Assembly: GCF_000744095.1 (NCBI RefSeq)
Contig: NZ_JQLI01000001.1
Span: 3,720,001 to 3,784,000 of the forward strand
From: Cupriavidus necator A5-1
Lineage (GTDB): Bacteria; Pseudomonadota; Gammaproteobacteria; Burkholderiales; Burkholderiaceae
Length of the DNA: 64,000 nt
Direction: 5' to 3'
Shown: positions 9,123 through 18,272 of the stretch, piece after piece
Layout: every line of letters begins with the position of its first letter
Position numbering within the stretch: the first letter of the stretch is position 1
Position numbers and translations under genes: made by a program
Notes under the pieces: generated by a model
Database searches by the model: none
Seen by the model: only the letters and a program-made list of their open reading frames with translations
What the model was told of the DNA's origin: nothing

Positions 9123-10613
9123 TCAGCTCACGCCTTCCGCCTCGGGCGTTGCGGCCTCGGCCTCGTCCGCAACGGGACCCGCGTCTTCGCACGGCGTACC
9201 CATGCTGGTATCCGGCGCCTGCCCCACCGCCTCGGCCGGATGCGGCCCCGCTGGCAGGATATGGCTGCTGCGCCAGTTGCCGAAGCGGTAGTAGCCGACC
9301 GCCAGCGCCAGCGACACCATCGAGCCCACGGGGAAGCTCCACCAGATCGCATCCGCGCCGAGGCGCGGCCCCAGCGCCCACGCGAACGGCAGCCGGATCA
9401 CCCACATCGACAGGAACAGAATCACCAGCGGCGCCATCACCGCGCCGGTGGCACGCACCGTGCCGAAGATGACGATGGTGAAGCCGAACAGGATGAACGA
9501 CCACAGCACCACCACGTTGATATGCTGGGCGATGCCGATGGCCACGCCGTCGGTGCCGAGGAAGAGCCCGAGCGAATGCCGGTTGAACAGGTAGATCAGA
9601 CCCACCAGCGCGCCGGTCATCGCCACGTTGAACACCAGCCCGACGCGCGTAATGCGCGACACGCGCTGCCACAGCCCCGCGCCGACGTTCTGCGCCACCA
9701 TCGACGACACGCTTGCGCCGACGGCCAGCGCCGGCATCTGCACGTAGGTCCAGAGCTGCGAGGCGACACCATAGGCGGCGGTGGTCTGCGAGCCATAGGC
9801 GTTGACCAGCGCCATCATCACGATGGCGGACGACGAGATCACCACCATCTGCAGCCCCATCGGCAGGCCCTTGACCACCAGCGCGCGCAGGATCGCCGGA
9901 TCGGGCCGCAGCAGCCCGAGCTGTCCGCGATGCAGCAGCAGGAAATGGCGGCGCCGGTACAGCAGCACCATCATTGCCGCCAGGCTCACCAGCTGGGCGA
10001 TCAGCGTAGCCAGCGCCGAGCCGCCGATGCCCAGCGGCGGGATCGGCCCCACGCCGAAGATCAGCACCGGGTTGAGCGCCACATCCAGCACCACCGACAG
10101 CAGCATGAACCAGAACGGCGTGCGCGAATCCCCCGCGCCGCGCAGCGTCATCATCACGAAGTTGTAGAAGTACATGAACGGCAGCGCCAGGAAAATGATG
10201 CGCAGGTAGGTCACCGCCAGCGGCGCGGCATCTTGCGGCGTGTTCATGGCGGCCAGGATGGCGGGCGTGTAGATAAAGCCCAGCACCGACGCCAGCACCG
10301 ACATCGCGACGAAGAAGGTGGTGCTGGTGCCGACCACGCGGCGCGCCTCGTCCAGGTCGCGCGCGCCTACCGCGTGGCCGATCATGATGGTGTTGGCCAT
10401 GCTGATGCCGAACACCACGCCCAGCAGGAAGAACAGGATGATGTTGGCGTTGGAGGTCGCCGTCAGCGCGGCTTCGCCGAGGAAGCGCCCGACCCAGACC
10501 GAATTGATCGAGGCGTTCAGCGACTGCAGGATATTGCTGCCGAGCACCGGCAGCGAGAACAGCAGCAGGGTGCGGCCGATCGGGCCGGTGGTCAGTCTGG
10601 CGTCTGGCTTCAT
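9123..10613 (-). CDS. MATE family efflux transporter
   Basis: About 496 residues from ATG 10613 (a GTG at 10637 is an alternative). Twelve membrane segments in two related halves, typical of multidrug and toxin extrusion proteins: the first half begins TGPIGRTLLLFSLPVLGSNILQ and includes NSVWVGRFLGEAALTA, the second includes LVVKGLPMGLQMVVISSSAIVMMALVN. MATE pumps export cationic drugs or metabolites using Na+ or H+ gradients. The C-terminal tail of about 45 residues is Ala/Glu-rich and hydrophilic. Monocistronic as far as can be seen; substrate not predictable. Confidence 0.9.
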   Translation of the reverse strand: MKPDARLTTGPIGRTLLLFSLPVLGSNILQSLNASINSVWVGRFLGEAALTATSNANIILFFLLGVVFGISMANTIMIGHAVGARDLDEARRVVGTSTTFFVAMSVLASVLGFIYTPAILAAMNTPQDAAPLAVTYLRIIFLALPFMYFYNFVMMTLRGAGDSRTPFWFMLLSVVLDVALNPVLIFGVGPIPPLGIGGSALATLIAQLVSLAAMMVLLYRRRHFLLLHRGQLGLLRPDPAILRALVVKGLPMGLQMVVISSSAIVMMALVNAYGSQTTAAYGVASQLWTYVQMPALAVGASVSSMVAQNVGAGLWQRVSRITRVGLVFNVAMTGALVGLIYLFNRHSLGLFLGTDGVAIGIAQHINVVVLWSFILFGFTIVIFGTVRATGAVMAPLVILFLSMWVIRLPFAWALGPRLGADAIWWSFPVGSMVSLALAVGYYRFGNWRSSHILPAGPHPAEAVGQAPDTSMGTPCEDAGPVADEAEAATPEAEGVS

Positions 10614-10959
10614 GGGGCGTAGCGCTGTGCGCGGCACCGGGGGCGCGACGCATGGGCGCTTCGGGGGGATGGGGAGGGATCGGGAAACCCGCCCAGTCTA
10701 TCCCTGCGCCGGAGGCGCCACAAGCGAGGCCCCCGCCCTGCCGCACGGCGCGCTTTCTACCTGAATGAGTTATTCCGCCGCGTTGGCCGCGCGCGGCATA
10801 CTCGGCACGGGGCCTGCGCGCCCCAGGCGCACTGCCGGACGGGACACCCGCCGCGCAGAGGTGCCGCCCGCAAGCCCGGCAGCAAACGCCGCGTACCCGC
10901 GTACGCGAGCAACCTTCAGACGCAGTCCAAACGCGCAGTCACGACGAGGAGGTGGGGTC
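10614..10959. other. Intergenic region between divergent MATE and MHYT genes
   Basis: 346 bases with no supported gene. Open frames exist but none has a ribosome site or recognisable product. Both promoters should lie here. Confidence 0.45.
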
Positions 10960-11742
10960 ATGTTTGTCGGTTTCCAGCCTGTTCCCGGCGCCCTGGTGCC
11001 GTTCGCCTATGACTGGCCGATGGTGGGCCTGTCGTTCCTGATCTCTGTCTGCGGCGCCTATGTAGGCCTGCGCTGGTCGCGGCGCGTGCGCCTGCCCGAC
11101 GGCCGGCTGGACGTGGACCACCTGCTGTGCGCCAGCGTGGCGCTGGGCGGCGGCGCGGTCTGGTCGATGCACTTTATCGGCATGGTGGCCTACCAGACAC
11201 CGACGCACCGCGAGTTCGGCCTGTTCCTGACGCTGGCTTCGCTGCTGGTGGTGATGGTGCTCGCGGGCGCCGGGCTGGCGATCGCCTCGCGCCCGCGCGG
11301 CAGCCGCACCGACAACGTGGTCCGGGGCGGGGTGCTGACCGGGCTGGGCGTGGTGGCCATGCACTACACCGGCATGGCCGCGATCCGCTCCAATACACGC
11401 TTTGACTGGGACCTGGGCGTGATCGCGCTGTCCGCCGTGATCGCTGTCGTGGTTTCGGGGGTTGCACTGTGGCTGGCCACCACGGTCAAGACCCGCGGCA
11501 AGCAGCTCGCCGCGGCGGTGGTGATGGGCGTGGCGGTCTGCGGCATGCACTACACCGGCATGTCGGCGGGCACCATGGTCTGCACCAGCCCGACCTATGC
11601 GCCGAGCCTGTTCGCGATTGAGGGCGACAGCATCGGCTATGCCGTGTTCGGCCTGACGCTGATCACGCTGCTGGTGATCCTGGTGGTGGAAGCCACCCGC
11701 GCCGGCGCCGAGTCCGCGGCGCAGCGGCGCGATCCCGCCTGA
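10960..11742 (+). CDS. MHYT-domain integral membrane sensor
   Basis: 260 residues. Start chosen at ATG 10960 because AGGAGGTGG stands just upstream; longer in-frame starts lack this. Seven membrane helices carry three MHYT-type motifs: SMHFIGM, AMHYTGM and GMHYTGM. In this family the conserved Met/His residues are proposed to bind copper and sense diatomic gases. Most MHYT proteins end in GGDEF, EAL or kinase domains; this one has only the membrane sensor and a short hydrophilic tail (RAGAESAAQRRDPA), so it has no output domain. Function is therefore inferred only as a possible sensor or metal-binding membrane protein. Confidence 0.88.
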   Translation: MFVGFQPVPGALVPFAYDWPMVGLSFLISVCGAYVGLRWSRRVRLPDGRLDVDHLLCASVALGGGAVWSMHFIGMVAYQTPTHREFGLFLTLASLLVVMVLAGAGLAIASRPRGSRTDNVVRGGVLTGLGVVAMHYTGMAAIRSNTRFDWDLGVIALSAVIAVVVSGVALWLATTVKTRGKQLAAAVVMGVAVCGMHYTGMSAGTMVCTSPTYAPSLFAIEGDSIGYAVFGLTLITLLVILVVEATRAGAESAAQRRDPA

Positions 11743-11745
11743 GTA

Positions 11746-11764
11746 CCCCGCCCTCCCGGCGGGG
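11746..11764 (+). terminator. Hairpin after the MHYT gene
   Basis: Arms CCCCGCC (11746-11752) and GGCGGGG (11758-11764), five-base loop, four bases after the stop. No T run follows, so it is a weak or processed terminator. Confidence 0.4.
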
Positions 11765-11939
11765 AGGCTGCGGCACATTCCTCCTGGCGCCAGGCCTGCC
11801 CGGGCACCTGGCCCACTGCATGATCGCCGCAGTCGGGGTAAGCTTGCGGTTTCACTGACGGCCGCGGCCAGGGTCCGCCCCTTCTGCACCCCCTTTGCCG
11901 CGGCTGCCGCCACGCACAACGCCCACCAGGAGAACACGC

Positions 11940-13367
11940 ATGTACCAGGATCTCGCGCTCTATATCGACGGGGAATTCATCAAGGGAGGCGACAGGCGCG
12001 AACAGGACGTCATCAACCCGGCCACGCAGGAGGTGCTGGGCAAGCTGCCGCACGCCACCCGCGCCGACCTGGACCGCGCCCTGGCCGCCGCCCAGCGCGC
12101 CTTCGAAAGCTGGAAGAAGACCTCGCCGCTGGAGCGCTCCAGGATCCTGCGCCGCGTGGGCGAACTGACCCGCGAGCGCGCCAGGGAGATCGGCCGCAAT
12201 ATCACGCTGGACCAGGGCAAGCCGCTGGCCGAGGCCGTGGGCGAAGTCATGATCTGCGCCGAGCACGCCGACTGGCACGCCGAGGAATGCCGCCGCATCT
12301 ATGGCCGCGTGATCCCGCCGCGCCAGCCTAACGTGCGCCAGATCGTGGTGCGTGAGCCGATCGGCGTGTGCGCAGCCTTCACGCCGTGGAACTTCCCGTT
12401 CAACCAGGCCATCCGCAAGATCGTGTCGGCGCTGGGCGCCGGCTGCACGCTGATCCTGAAGGGGCCGGAGGATTCGCCCAGCGCGGTGGTGGCGCTGGCG
12501 CAGCTGTTCCATGACGCGGGCCTGCCGCCGGGCGTGCTGAACATCGTCTGGGGCGTGCCGGGCGAGATCTCGACCTACCTGATCGAATCGCCGATCGTGC
12601 GCAAGATCTCGTTCACCGGCTCGGTGCCGGTGGGCAAGCAACTGGCGGCACTGGCCGGTGCGCATATGAAGCGCATGACCATGGAGCTGGGCGGCCACTC
12701 GCCGGTGCTGGTGTTCGACGATGCCGATATCGAGCCGGCGGCCGAGATGCTGGCGCGCTTCAAGCTGCGCAACGCCGGCCAGGTATGCGTGTCGCCGACG
12801 CGCTTCTACGTCCAGGAAAAGGCGTATGACAAGTTCCTGGCGCGCTTTACCGAGGTGATCGGCTCGATCAAGGTCGGCAATGGCCTGGAAGATGGCACGC
12901 AGATGGGCCCGCTGGCGCACGAGCGCCGCGTGCTGTCGATGGAGCAGTTCCTGGACGACGCCAGCCAGCGCGGCGGCAAGGTGGTGGCCGGCGGTGCGCG
13001 CCTGGGCGACAAGGGCTACTTCTTCGCGCCGACCGTGGTAACCGACCTGCCCGACGATTCGCGCCTGATGACCGACGAGCCCTTCGGCCCGGTGGCGCCG
13101 GTGACGCGCTTCAAGGACACCGCCGAGGTGCTGCGCCGCGCCAACAGCCTGCCCTATGGGCTGGCGTCGTATGTGTTCACCAACTCGCTGAAGACCGCGA
13201 CGGAAGTGTCCAACGGCCTGGAAGCGGGCATGGTCAATATCAACCACTTCGGCATGGCGCTGGCCGAGACGCCGTTCGGCGGCATCAAGGACTCGGGCAT
13301 CGGCAGCGAAGGCGGCCAGGAGACCTTCGACGGCTACCTGGTAACCAAGTTCATCACGCAGGTCTGA
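11940..13367 (+). CDS. NAD(P)-dependent aldehyde dehydrogenase, succinate-semialdehyde type
   Basis: 475 residues, the normal length of the ALDH superfamily. Key residues are intact: N151 ([10 protein letters not shown]), K174 ([10 protein letters not shown]), the cofactor loop [10 protein letters not shown], general base E249 (MELGGHSP) and nucleophile C283 (GQVCVSPTR). The C-terminus [15 protein letters not shown] is typical of succinate-semialdehyde/aldehyde dehydrogenases of the GabD group. It oxidises an aldehyde to the acid. ATG 11940 is preceded by AGGAGA. No aminotransferase or transporter neighbour points to a substrate, so GabD itself is not claimed. A strong palindrome follows the stop. 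Confidence 0.9.
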   Translation: MYQDLALYIDGEFIKGGDRREQDVINPATQEVLGKLPHATRADLDRALAAAQRAFESWKKTSPLERSRILRRVGELTRERAREIGRNITLDQGKPLAEAVGEVMICAEHADWHAEECRRIYGRVIPPRQPNVRQIVVREPIGVCAAFTPWNFPFNQAIRKIVSALGAGCTLILKGPEDSPSAVVALAQLFHDAGLPPGVLNIVWGVPGEISTYLIESPIVRKISFTGSVPVGKQLAALAGAHMKRMTMELGGHSPVLVFDDADIEPAAEMLARFKLRNAGQVCVSPTRFYVQEKAYDKFLARFTEVIGSIKVGNGLEDGTQMGPLAHERRVLSMEQFLDDASQRGGKVVAGGARLGDKGYFFAPTVVTDLPDDSRLMTDEPFGPVAPVTRFKDTAEVLRRANSLPYGLASYVFTNSLKTATEVSNGLEAGMVNINHFGMALAETPFGGIKDSGIGSEGGQETFDGYLVTKFITQV

Positions 13368-13381
13368 GCGCCCTGCCGCTT

Positions 13382-13409
13382 GCGCCGTTCACGCATGCGT
13401 GAACGGCGC
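13382..13409. terminator. Perfect 28-bp palindrome between convergent genes
   Basis: Arm GCGCCGTTCACGCA (13382-13395) is followed directly by its exact reverse complement (13396-13409). It lies between the convergent aldehyde dehydrogenase and DUF2252 genes, so a bidirectional terminator is the simplest reading. There is only TT on each flank. Confidence 0.55.
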
Positions 13410-13428
13410 TTCCCCGCCCTGACGCCTC

Positions 13429-14622
13429 TTACTCGCCCCTCGCCTTCCGGTAGTCCTCCACATACGCCTTCCACTGCCCAACCGACACCGCGCAGCCGTG
13501 CCGCGCCAGCCGCAGCACGCCACTGCGCCAGCGAGTGCCCGCGGCAAACGCCTGCAACTGCTCGATCCGGTCGGCGGCATGGTGCCCGCAGCCGCGCAGA
13601 TGCGCCCACGCTGCGGCATGCGCCATGGTGACCAGCACCTCGCGCAGCGACGCAAACCCGTTGCAGTGGGCCAGGTCGACCCGGTCAGCGGTCGGCTGCA
13701 GGCTTTTCACCAGGTAGGAAGCCTTGCCCATGTCGACTGGGGACAGCAGCGCCGGCGACGCCGCCTGCATGATCTGCTGCGCGGCCGCCACGCGTTTGGC
13801 ATCGCTGCCCCAGCGTGGCTGCGAACGGTTGGGCAGGTCTTGCCATGCACTGGGCGCTGCGCGCTTGATGTCGATCAGGCGCTGCATGCCGCCGAGCTCG
13901 TCGCGGGCAAGCACCACGTAGCGCTCCAGCCCGAGGCTGCCGATGCCCGCGATGCGTAGCGCGGCATCGTCGGCGGCAAAGCGGTGGCCGTGGTGGCTCT
14001 GCCGCGAATAGGCGGCGAGGATTGCGCGGGCGTGCTCGCGGGCAGGCTTGTCCGCCGGCAATGCGTGGCGGCCATCGCAGAGCAGGCGCCGCTTGCCCTT
14101 ACGCAATGTGGTCCGCTCCGACAGCAGATCGCCCCGCTTGCGGCGCTTGACCCGGCGCAGCAGCGTGGCCACGATGCCGATCGCCGTGGCGCGCTCAACC
14201 CAGCGCGGCTTGCCCGTCTGCAGCACGGCGGCGTAGGTGGAAAGCATTTCTTCGCAGGCCCGCATGGCATTCGCCTCGGACAGTCCCAGATGGCCCGCGG
14301 CAACCAGCACGCTTGACAAAAGCCGGACCATATCCACGGTAAGCGGCGCGACCAGTGCATCGTCAAAATCGTTCAGGTCGAAATAGACCAGCCCGTTGTC
14401 GCCCTTGAAACTGCCGAAGTTCTCCAGGTGGAGATCGCCGCAGACGTAAGTGGTCGGCGCATCGAGCAGCGTCGCCTCATTGCGCAGCGACTCGACATAG
14501 AGATGATTGGTGCCGCGGAAGAACGCAAAGGGGTCGGCGGCAATGGCTGCCAGCTTGCGGGTGAGGCGCTCGGGATCGCGGTTGTGGTTGAAGGTCAGGA
14601 TTGCCTGGGTGGCTGCGTGCAT
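13429..14622 (-). CDS. DUF2252 family protein
   Basis: 397 residues. Typical DUF2252 features are seen: FFRGTNHLYVESL near residue 35, VCGDLHLENFGSFKGDNG near 60-77 and VYFDLNDFDDALVAPL just after. The GDxHxxN and NDFD motifs resemble the catalytic and metal-binding loops of aminoglycoside-phosphotransferase-like kinases, so a kinase-like fold is likely (inference). Physiological function is unknown. It lies downstream of the oxidase operon on the same strand, 78 bases after the subunit IV gene, and could be co-transcribed with it. Confidence 0.85.
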   Translation of the reverse strand: MHAATQAILTFNHNRDPERLTRKLAAIAADPFAFFRGTNHLYVESLRNEATLLDAPTTYVCGDLHLENFGSFKGDNGLVYFDLNDFDDALVAPLTVDMVRLLSSVLVAAGHLGLSEANAMRACEEMLSTYAAVLQTGKPRWVERATAIGIVATLLRRVKRRKRGDLLSERTTLRKGKRRLLCDGRHALPADKPAREHARAILAAYSRQSHHGHRFAADDAALRIAGIGSLGLERYVVLARDELGGMQRLIDIKRAAPSAWQDLPNRSQPRWGSDAKRVAAAQQIMQAASPALLSPVDMGKASYLVKSLQPTADRVDLAHCNGFASLREVLVTMAHAAAWAHLRGCGHHAADRIEQLQAFAAGTRWRSGVLRLARHGCAVSVGQWKAYVEDYRKARGE

Positions 14623-14700
14623 GAACTCTGCTTTCGTTCAGACTTGGAATGCGGCAGCCACGCTGCCGGTCTGCGCGCGCGCCGGAATCCGGGATGTGGT

Positions 14701-15102
14701 TCAGCGGAAAAACAGGCCGCGCGTGATGAACGTGTGGTTCGCTTCTTCCGCCATCAGCCAGACCAGCACCAGCAGGCACATCGGCGGTACCAGGATGGCG
14801 CAGATCAACGCCATGCGCTCCCATGCCATATGCATGAACACCGCCACGATCAGCCCCGCCTTCAGGGCCATGAACACCAGGATCAGCGTCCAGCGCAGGT
14901 AGCCGGTGACATGGAAATAGTCGACCAGGTAGGACAGTGTCGAAAGCACGAACAGCAGCGCCCAGATCTTCAGGTACAGCCCGATCGGATGCTGCTGGCC
15001 GTGGTGCGCCGCGGCATGGCCGGCATCGTGGCCGGTCACATCGCCGGCCTCATGCGGGGCCGGCTGTGCAGGAGTCGCGGGAGTTGCGGAAGTGGAAGCC
15101 AT
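14701..15102 (-). CDS. Cytochrome c oxidase subunit IV-like protein
   Basis: 133 residues from ATG 15102, preceded by TGAGGG. The N-terminal 45 residues are Ala/Pro/His-rich (GHDAGHAAAHHGQQHP); three membrane segments follow (LYLKIWALLFVLSTLSYLVDYF, WTLILVFMALKAGLIVAVFMHM, ALICAILVPPMCLLVLVW), the pattern of the small subunit IV of bacterial haem-copper oxidases (CyoD/CoxD-like). The His-rich stretch might bind metal, but that is a guess. Last gene of the alternative oxidase operon; its start is very close to the end of the subunit III gene (15111). Confidence 0.85.
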   Translation of the reverse strand: MASTSATPATPAQPAPHEAGDVTGHDAGHAAAHHGQQHPIGLYLKIWALLFVLSTLSYLVDYFHVTGYLRWTLILVFMALKAGLIVAVFMHMAWERMALICAILVPPMCLLVLVWLMAEEANHTFITRGLFFR

Positions 15103-15110
15103 GGCCGCCC

Positions 15111-15821
15111 TCACCAGAGATAGAACAACGCAAAGATAAACACCCATACGAGGTCAACGAAGTGCCAGTACAGGCCGGCGATCTCGACGATCTGGTAATT
15201 GCCGGTGGCCTCGTACCGTCCGCGCAGCACGCGCGTGGCGACCACCAGCAGGTAGATCACGCCGCACGACACGTGCAGGCCGTGGAAGCCCGTGATCATG
15301 AAGAAGGTCGAGCCGAACTGCGCCGCGCCCATCGGGTTGGTCCACGGGCGTACGCCCTCGTCGACGATCAGCTTGGTCCATTCGAAGGCCTGCATGCCGA
15401 CGAACAGCATGCCGAACAGCGCGGTCACCAGCATCAGCATCGCGCACTCCCGGCGCGCGCGCCGGTAGGCGAAATTGACCGCCATCGCCATGGTGCCGCT
15501 GCTGGAAATCAGCACGAAGGTCATGATGGCGATCAGCAGCAGCGGGATGTCGGCGCCGCCCACGTGCAGCGCGAACACCTCGCTGGGGTTCGGCCATGGC
15601 ACCGTGGTCGACATCCGCACCGTCATGTAGCCGGTCAGGAAGCAGCTGAAGATAAAGGTGTCGGACAGCAGGAAGATCCACATCATGGCCTTGCCCCACG
15701 ACACCTTGAAGGCTTGCTGGTCCGACGACCAGTCCGCCAGCAGGCCGCGCAGGCCGCCGACCGCGGGCGGCGGCGTAGCCGCGACAGGCGTAGCCGATGG
15801 TGAAGACAGTTGCGTTGACAT
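15111..15821 (-). CDS. coxP: Cytochrome c oxidase subunit III (CoxP-like)
   Basis: 236 residues. After a Ser/Ala/Pro-rich start it has the five-helix subunit III core, with ITGFHGLHVSCGVIYLL and the C-terminal GLYWHFVDLVWVFIFALFYLW characteristic of the family. AAGGGGGAC precedes the ATG. Subunit III stabilises the catalytic core and supports proton uptake. It is the larger of two subunit-III-type genes in the operon, a duplication also known from the Bradyrhizobium coxMNOP alternative oxidase. The symbol is by that analogy; which of the pair is O or P is less sure. Confidence 0.85.
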   Translation of the reverse strand: MSTQLSSPSATPVAATPPPAVGGLRGLLADWSSDQQAFKVSWGKAMMWIFLLSDTFIFSCFLTGYMTVRMSTTVPWPNPSEVFALHVGGADIPLLLIAIMTFVLISSSGTMAMAVNFAYRRARRECAMLMLVTALFGMLFVGMQAFEWTKLIVDEGVRPWTNPMGAAQFGSTFFMITGFHGLHVSCGVIYLLVVATRVLRGRYEATGNYQIVEIAGLYWHFVDLVWVFIFALFYLW

Positions 15822-15860
15822 GCCGGTCCCCCTTGTTGCCCGTCGTGCTGGCGTCGCCCG

Positions 15861-16508
15861 CTAGGCCGTGCCGCAGATGTAGCGCACCAGCTCAGGCGTG
15901 AGCCAGCCCAGCGCCGCCAGCAACACCACCCACACCCCCAGCAGGAAGTGCCAGTAGCGCGCGCACAGTGTCATGCGCAGCACCGTCGCGTCGCCACTGC
16001 CGCGCGACGATACGGCGAAGGCCCAGCCGGCCAGGCCGCCCAGCACGTGCAGGCCGTGCATCGCCGTCAGCAGGTAGAAGAAGCTGCCCGCTGGATTGCC
16101 GGCAGGCACCACCTGCATCGCCGCCAGCGCCTGCCATGCCCACAGCTGCGAGACCACGAAACCGGCCGCGCCCAGCCCGCCCAGGCGCAGCGCGAGCCGG
16201 GCAGCGGCCATGCTGCCTTTGTGCGCGGCGTGCGACGCCACCCCCATCGCAAGGCTTCCCGCCGCCAGCAGCGCGGTGGACAGCCACACCTGCCACGGCA
16301 GCGCGATGCGGTGCCAGTCCGGACTGTCCATGCGCAGCGCATAGGCCGTCAGGAACAGCGCGAACAGCGAGCTGACCACGCCCATGAATACCCACAGGCC
16401 GATACTCGCGGGCGCGCGCCCGCGCGGGCGGTGGTTGGCGGCGTTCTCGCCGGACGGGTTGCCGCCGAAGTCGTCTCGGCTGACCTTGTAGAGGGCTTCG
16501 GCATTCAT
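15861..16508 (-). CDS. coxO: Second subunit III-type oxidase protein (CoxO-like)
   Basis: 215 residues with five to six membrane segments. The subunit III signature is present but more divergent than in its neighbour (LLTAMHGLHVLGGLAGWAF and ARYWHFLLGVWVVLLAALGWL). The start ATG overlaps the coxN stop (ATGA at 16505-16508), so translation is coupled to subunit I. The occurrence of two subunit-III-like genes after subunits II and I matches the coxMNOP operon type of alternative cytochrome c oxidases. Confidence 0.85.
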   Translation of the reverse strand: MNAEALYKVSRDDFGGNPSGENAANHRPRGRAPASIGLWVFMGVVSSLFALFLTAYALRMDSPDWHRIALPWQVWLSTALLAAGSLAMGVASHAAHKGSMAAARLALRLGGLGAAGFVVSQLWAWQALAAMQVVPAGNPAGSFFYLLTAMHGLHVLGGLAGWAFAVSSRGSGDATVLRMTLCARYWHFLLGVWVVLLAALGWLTPELVRYICGTA

Positions 16509-18262
16509 GCGACGGCTCCGCGGCTGGCATGCGGTTCGGGCTCGGACCCGCCTTCTTCAGGCGGAGCGTTTTGCGCGATAAAGTCCTCGCGCGCGCCCGG
16601 CACGCTGTAGGCATAGGCCCAGCGGTACACCACCGGCAGGTGTGGGCCCCAGTTGCCGTGCACCGGCGGCGTCTGCGGCGTCTGCCATTCCAGCGAGGCG
16701 GCGCGCCACGGGTTGCCGTCGGCCTTGCGCCCGTAGCGCAGGCTCCAGACCAGGTTGAAGACAAAGAGCAGCTGCGCCGCGGCCACGACAAAGGCCGCCA
16801 CCGAGATGTACATATTCATCACGTGCGCCGACTCCGGGATAAAGGCGTAGTTCTCGTAGGCGTAGTAGCGGCGCGGCATGCCCAGCACGCCGAGGTAGTG
16901 CATCGGGAAGAAGATCGCGTAGGTGCCGATGAAGGTGATCCAGAAATGCACGCGGCCCATGGTGTCGTCGAGCATGCGCCCGCTGACCTTGGGATACCAG
17001 TGGTAGATGCCGCCGAACACCACCAGGATCGGCGACACGCCCATCACCATATGGAAGTGCGCCACCACGAAATAGGTGTTGGACAGCGGGATATCCACGC
17101 TGACATTGCCCAGGAACAGCCCGGTCAGCCCGCCGATCACGAAGGTGCTGATAAAAGCGATGGCAAACAGCATCGGCACCGAGAAATGGATATCCCCGCG
17201 CCACAGCGTGATGACCCAGTTGTAGACCTTGATCGCGGTGGGAATGGCGATGATCAGCGTGGTGGTGGCAAAGAAGAAGCCGAAGTACGGGTTCATGCCG
17301 CTGACGAACATATGGTGCGCCCACACCACCACCGAGAGCACGCCGATCGCCAGGATCGCCCACACCATGGTGCGGTAGCCGAAGATGCTCTTGCGCGAAT
17401 GCACGCTGACCAGGTCCGAGACGATGCCGAAGGCCGGCAGCGCCACGATATACACCTCGGGATGGCCGAAGAACCAGAACAGGTGCTGGAACAGCAGCGG
17501 GCTGCCGCCCTTGTACTGCAGCTGCTGCCCCATCGACACCATCGCCGGCATGAAGAAGCTGGTGCCGAGCGTCTTGTCCAGCAGCATCATCACCGCGGAG
17601 ACGAACAGCGCCGGGAAGGCCAGCAGCGCCAGGATGGTCGCCATGAAGATGCCCCACACCGCCAGTGGCATGCGCAGCAGCGTCATGCCCTCGGTGCGCG
17701 CCTGCAGCACAGTGGTGACATAGTTCAGGCCGCCCATCGTTGCCGCGACGATAAAGATTGCCAGCGACACCAGCATCAGGATGATGCCCCACTCGTAACC
17801 CGGCGTGCCGGGCAGGATGGCCTGTGGCGGGTACAGTGTCCAGCCTGCGCCGGTGGGCCCGCCCGGCACGAAGAAGCTCGCCAGCAGCACGATCACCGAC
17901 AGCAGGTAGACCCAGAAGCTGAGCATGTTGAGGAAGGGGAACACCATGTCGCGCGCCCCAACCATCAGCGGGATCAGGTAATTACCGAAGCCGCCCAGGA
18001 ACAGCGCGGTCAGCAGGTAGATCACCATGATCATGCCGTGCATGGTGACGAACTGGTAGTAGTGGTTGGCGTCGATGAATGCGAAGCGCCCCGGGAAGCC
18101 CAGCTGCATCCGCATCAGGTTGGACAGCGCCACGCCCACCAGCCCGACCACGATCGCCACGATCGTGTACTGCACGGCGATCACCTTGTGGTCCTGGCTC
18201 CAGACGTACCTGGTCCAGAAGCTCTGCGGTGCGTGATGGGCGGCATCGTCGGCGTAAGCCAT
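16505..18262 (-). CDS. coxN: Cytochrome c oxidase subunit I (CoxN-like)
   Basis: 585 residues from ATG 18262, which has GAGGAG well placed upstream. Twelve membrane helices with all haem-copper oxidase ligands: low-spin haem His in FVTMHGMIMV, the CuB His and cross-linked Tyr in FGHPEVYIVALP, the His pair in VWAHHMFVSG, and the haem a3/low-spin His in VVAHFHMVMG. The D-channel and K-channel regions appear normal (IPTAIKVYNW present). It reduces O2 to water and pumps protons in the inner membrane. In this sequence the upstream coxM frame runs through without a stop into this gene, but the own ribosome site argues that CoxN is still made separately. Confidence 0.93.
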   Translation of the reverse strand: MAYADDAAHHAPQSFWTRYVWSQDHKVIAVQYTIVAIVVGLVGVALSNLMRMQLGFPGRFAFIDANHYYQFVTMHGMIMVIYLLTALFLGGFGNYLIPLMVGARDMVFPFLNMLSFWVYLLSVIVLLASFFVPGGPTGAGWTLYPPQAILPGTPGYEWGIILMLVSLAIFIVAATMGGLNYVTTVLQARTEGMTLLRMPLAVWGIFMATILALLAFPALFVSAVMMLLDKTLGTSFFMPAMVSMGQQLQYKGGSPLLFQHLFWFFGHPEVYIVALPAFGIVSDLVSVHSRKSIFGYRTMVWAILAIGVLSVVVWAHHMFVSGMNPYFGFFFATTTLIIAIPTAIKVYNWVITLWRGDIHFSVPMLFAIAFISTFVIGGLTGLFLGNVSVDIPLSNTYFVVAHFHMVMGVSPILVVFGGIYHWYPKVSGRMLDDTMGRVHFWITFIGTYAIFFPMHYLGVLGMPRRYYAYENYAFIPESAHVMNMYISVAAFVVAAAQLLFVFNLVWSLRYGRKADGNPWRAASLEWQTPQTPPVHGNWGPHLPVVYRWAYAYSVPGAREDFIAQNAPPEEGGSEPEPHASRGAVA

Positions 18263-18272
18263 GCGGGTCTCC

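Noticed and set aside
8892..10622. Long plus-strand frame opposite the MATE gene
   Set aside because: His/Arg/Gln-rich shadow frame with no ribosome site; the minus strand encodes a clear 12-helix transporter.
14652..14668. Hairpin CGGCAGC-CAC-GCTGCCG after the oxidase subunit IV gene
   Set aside because: No T run on the relevant strand and a short stem typical for GC-rich DNA; not enough to call a terminator.
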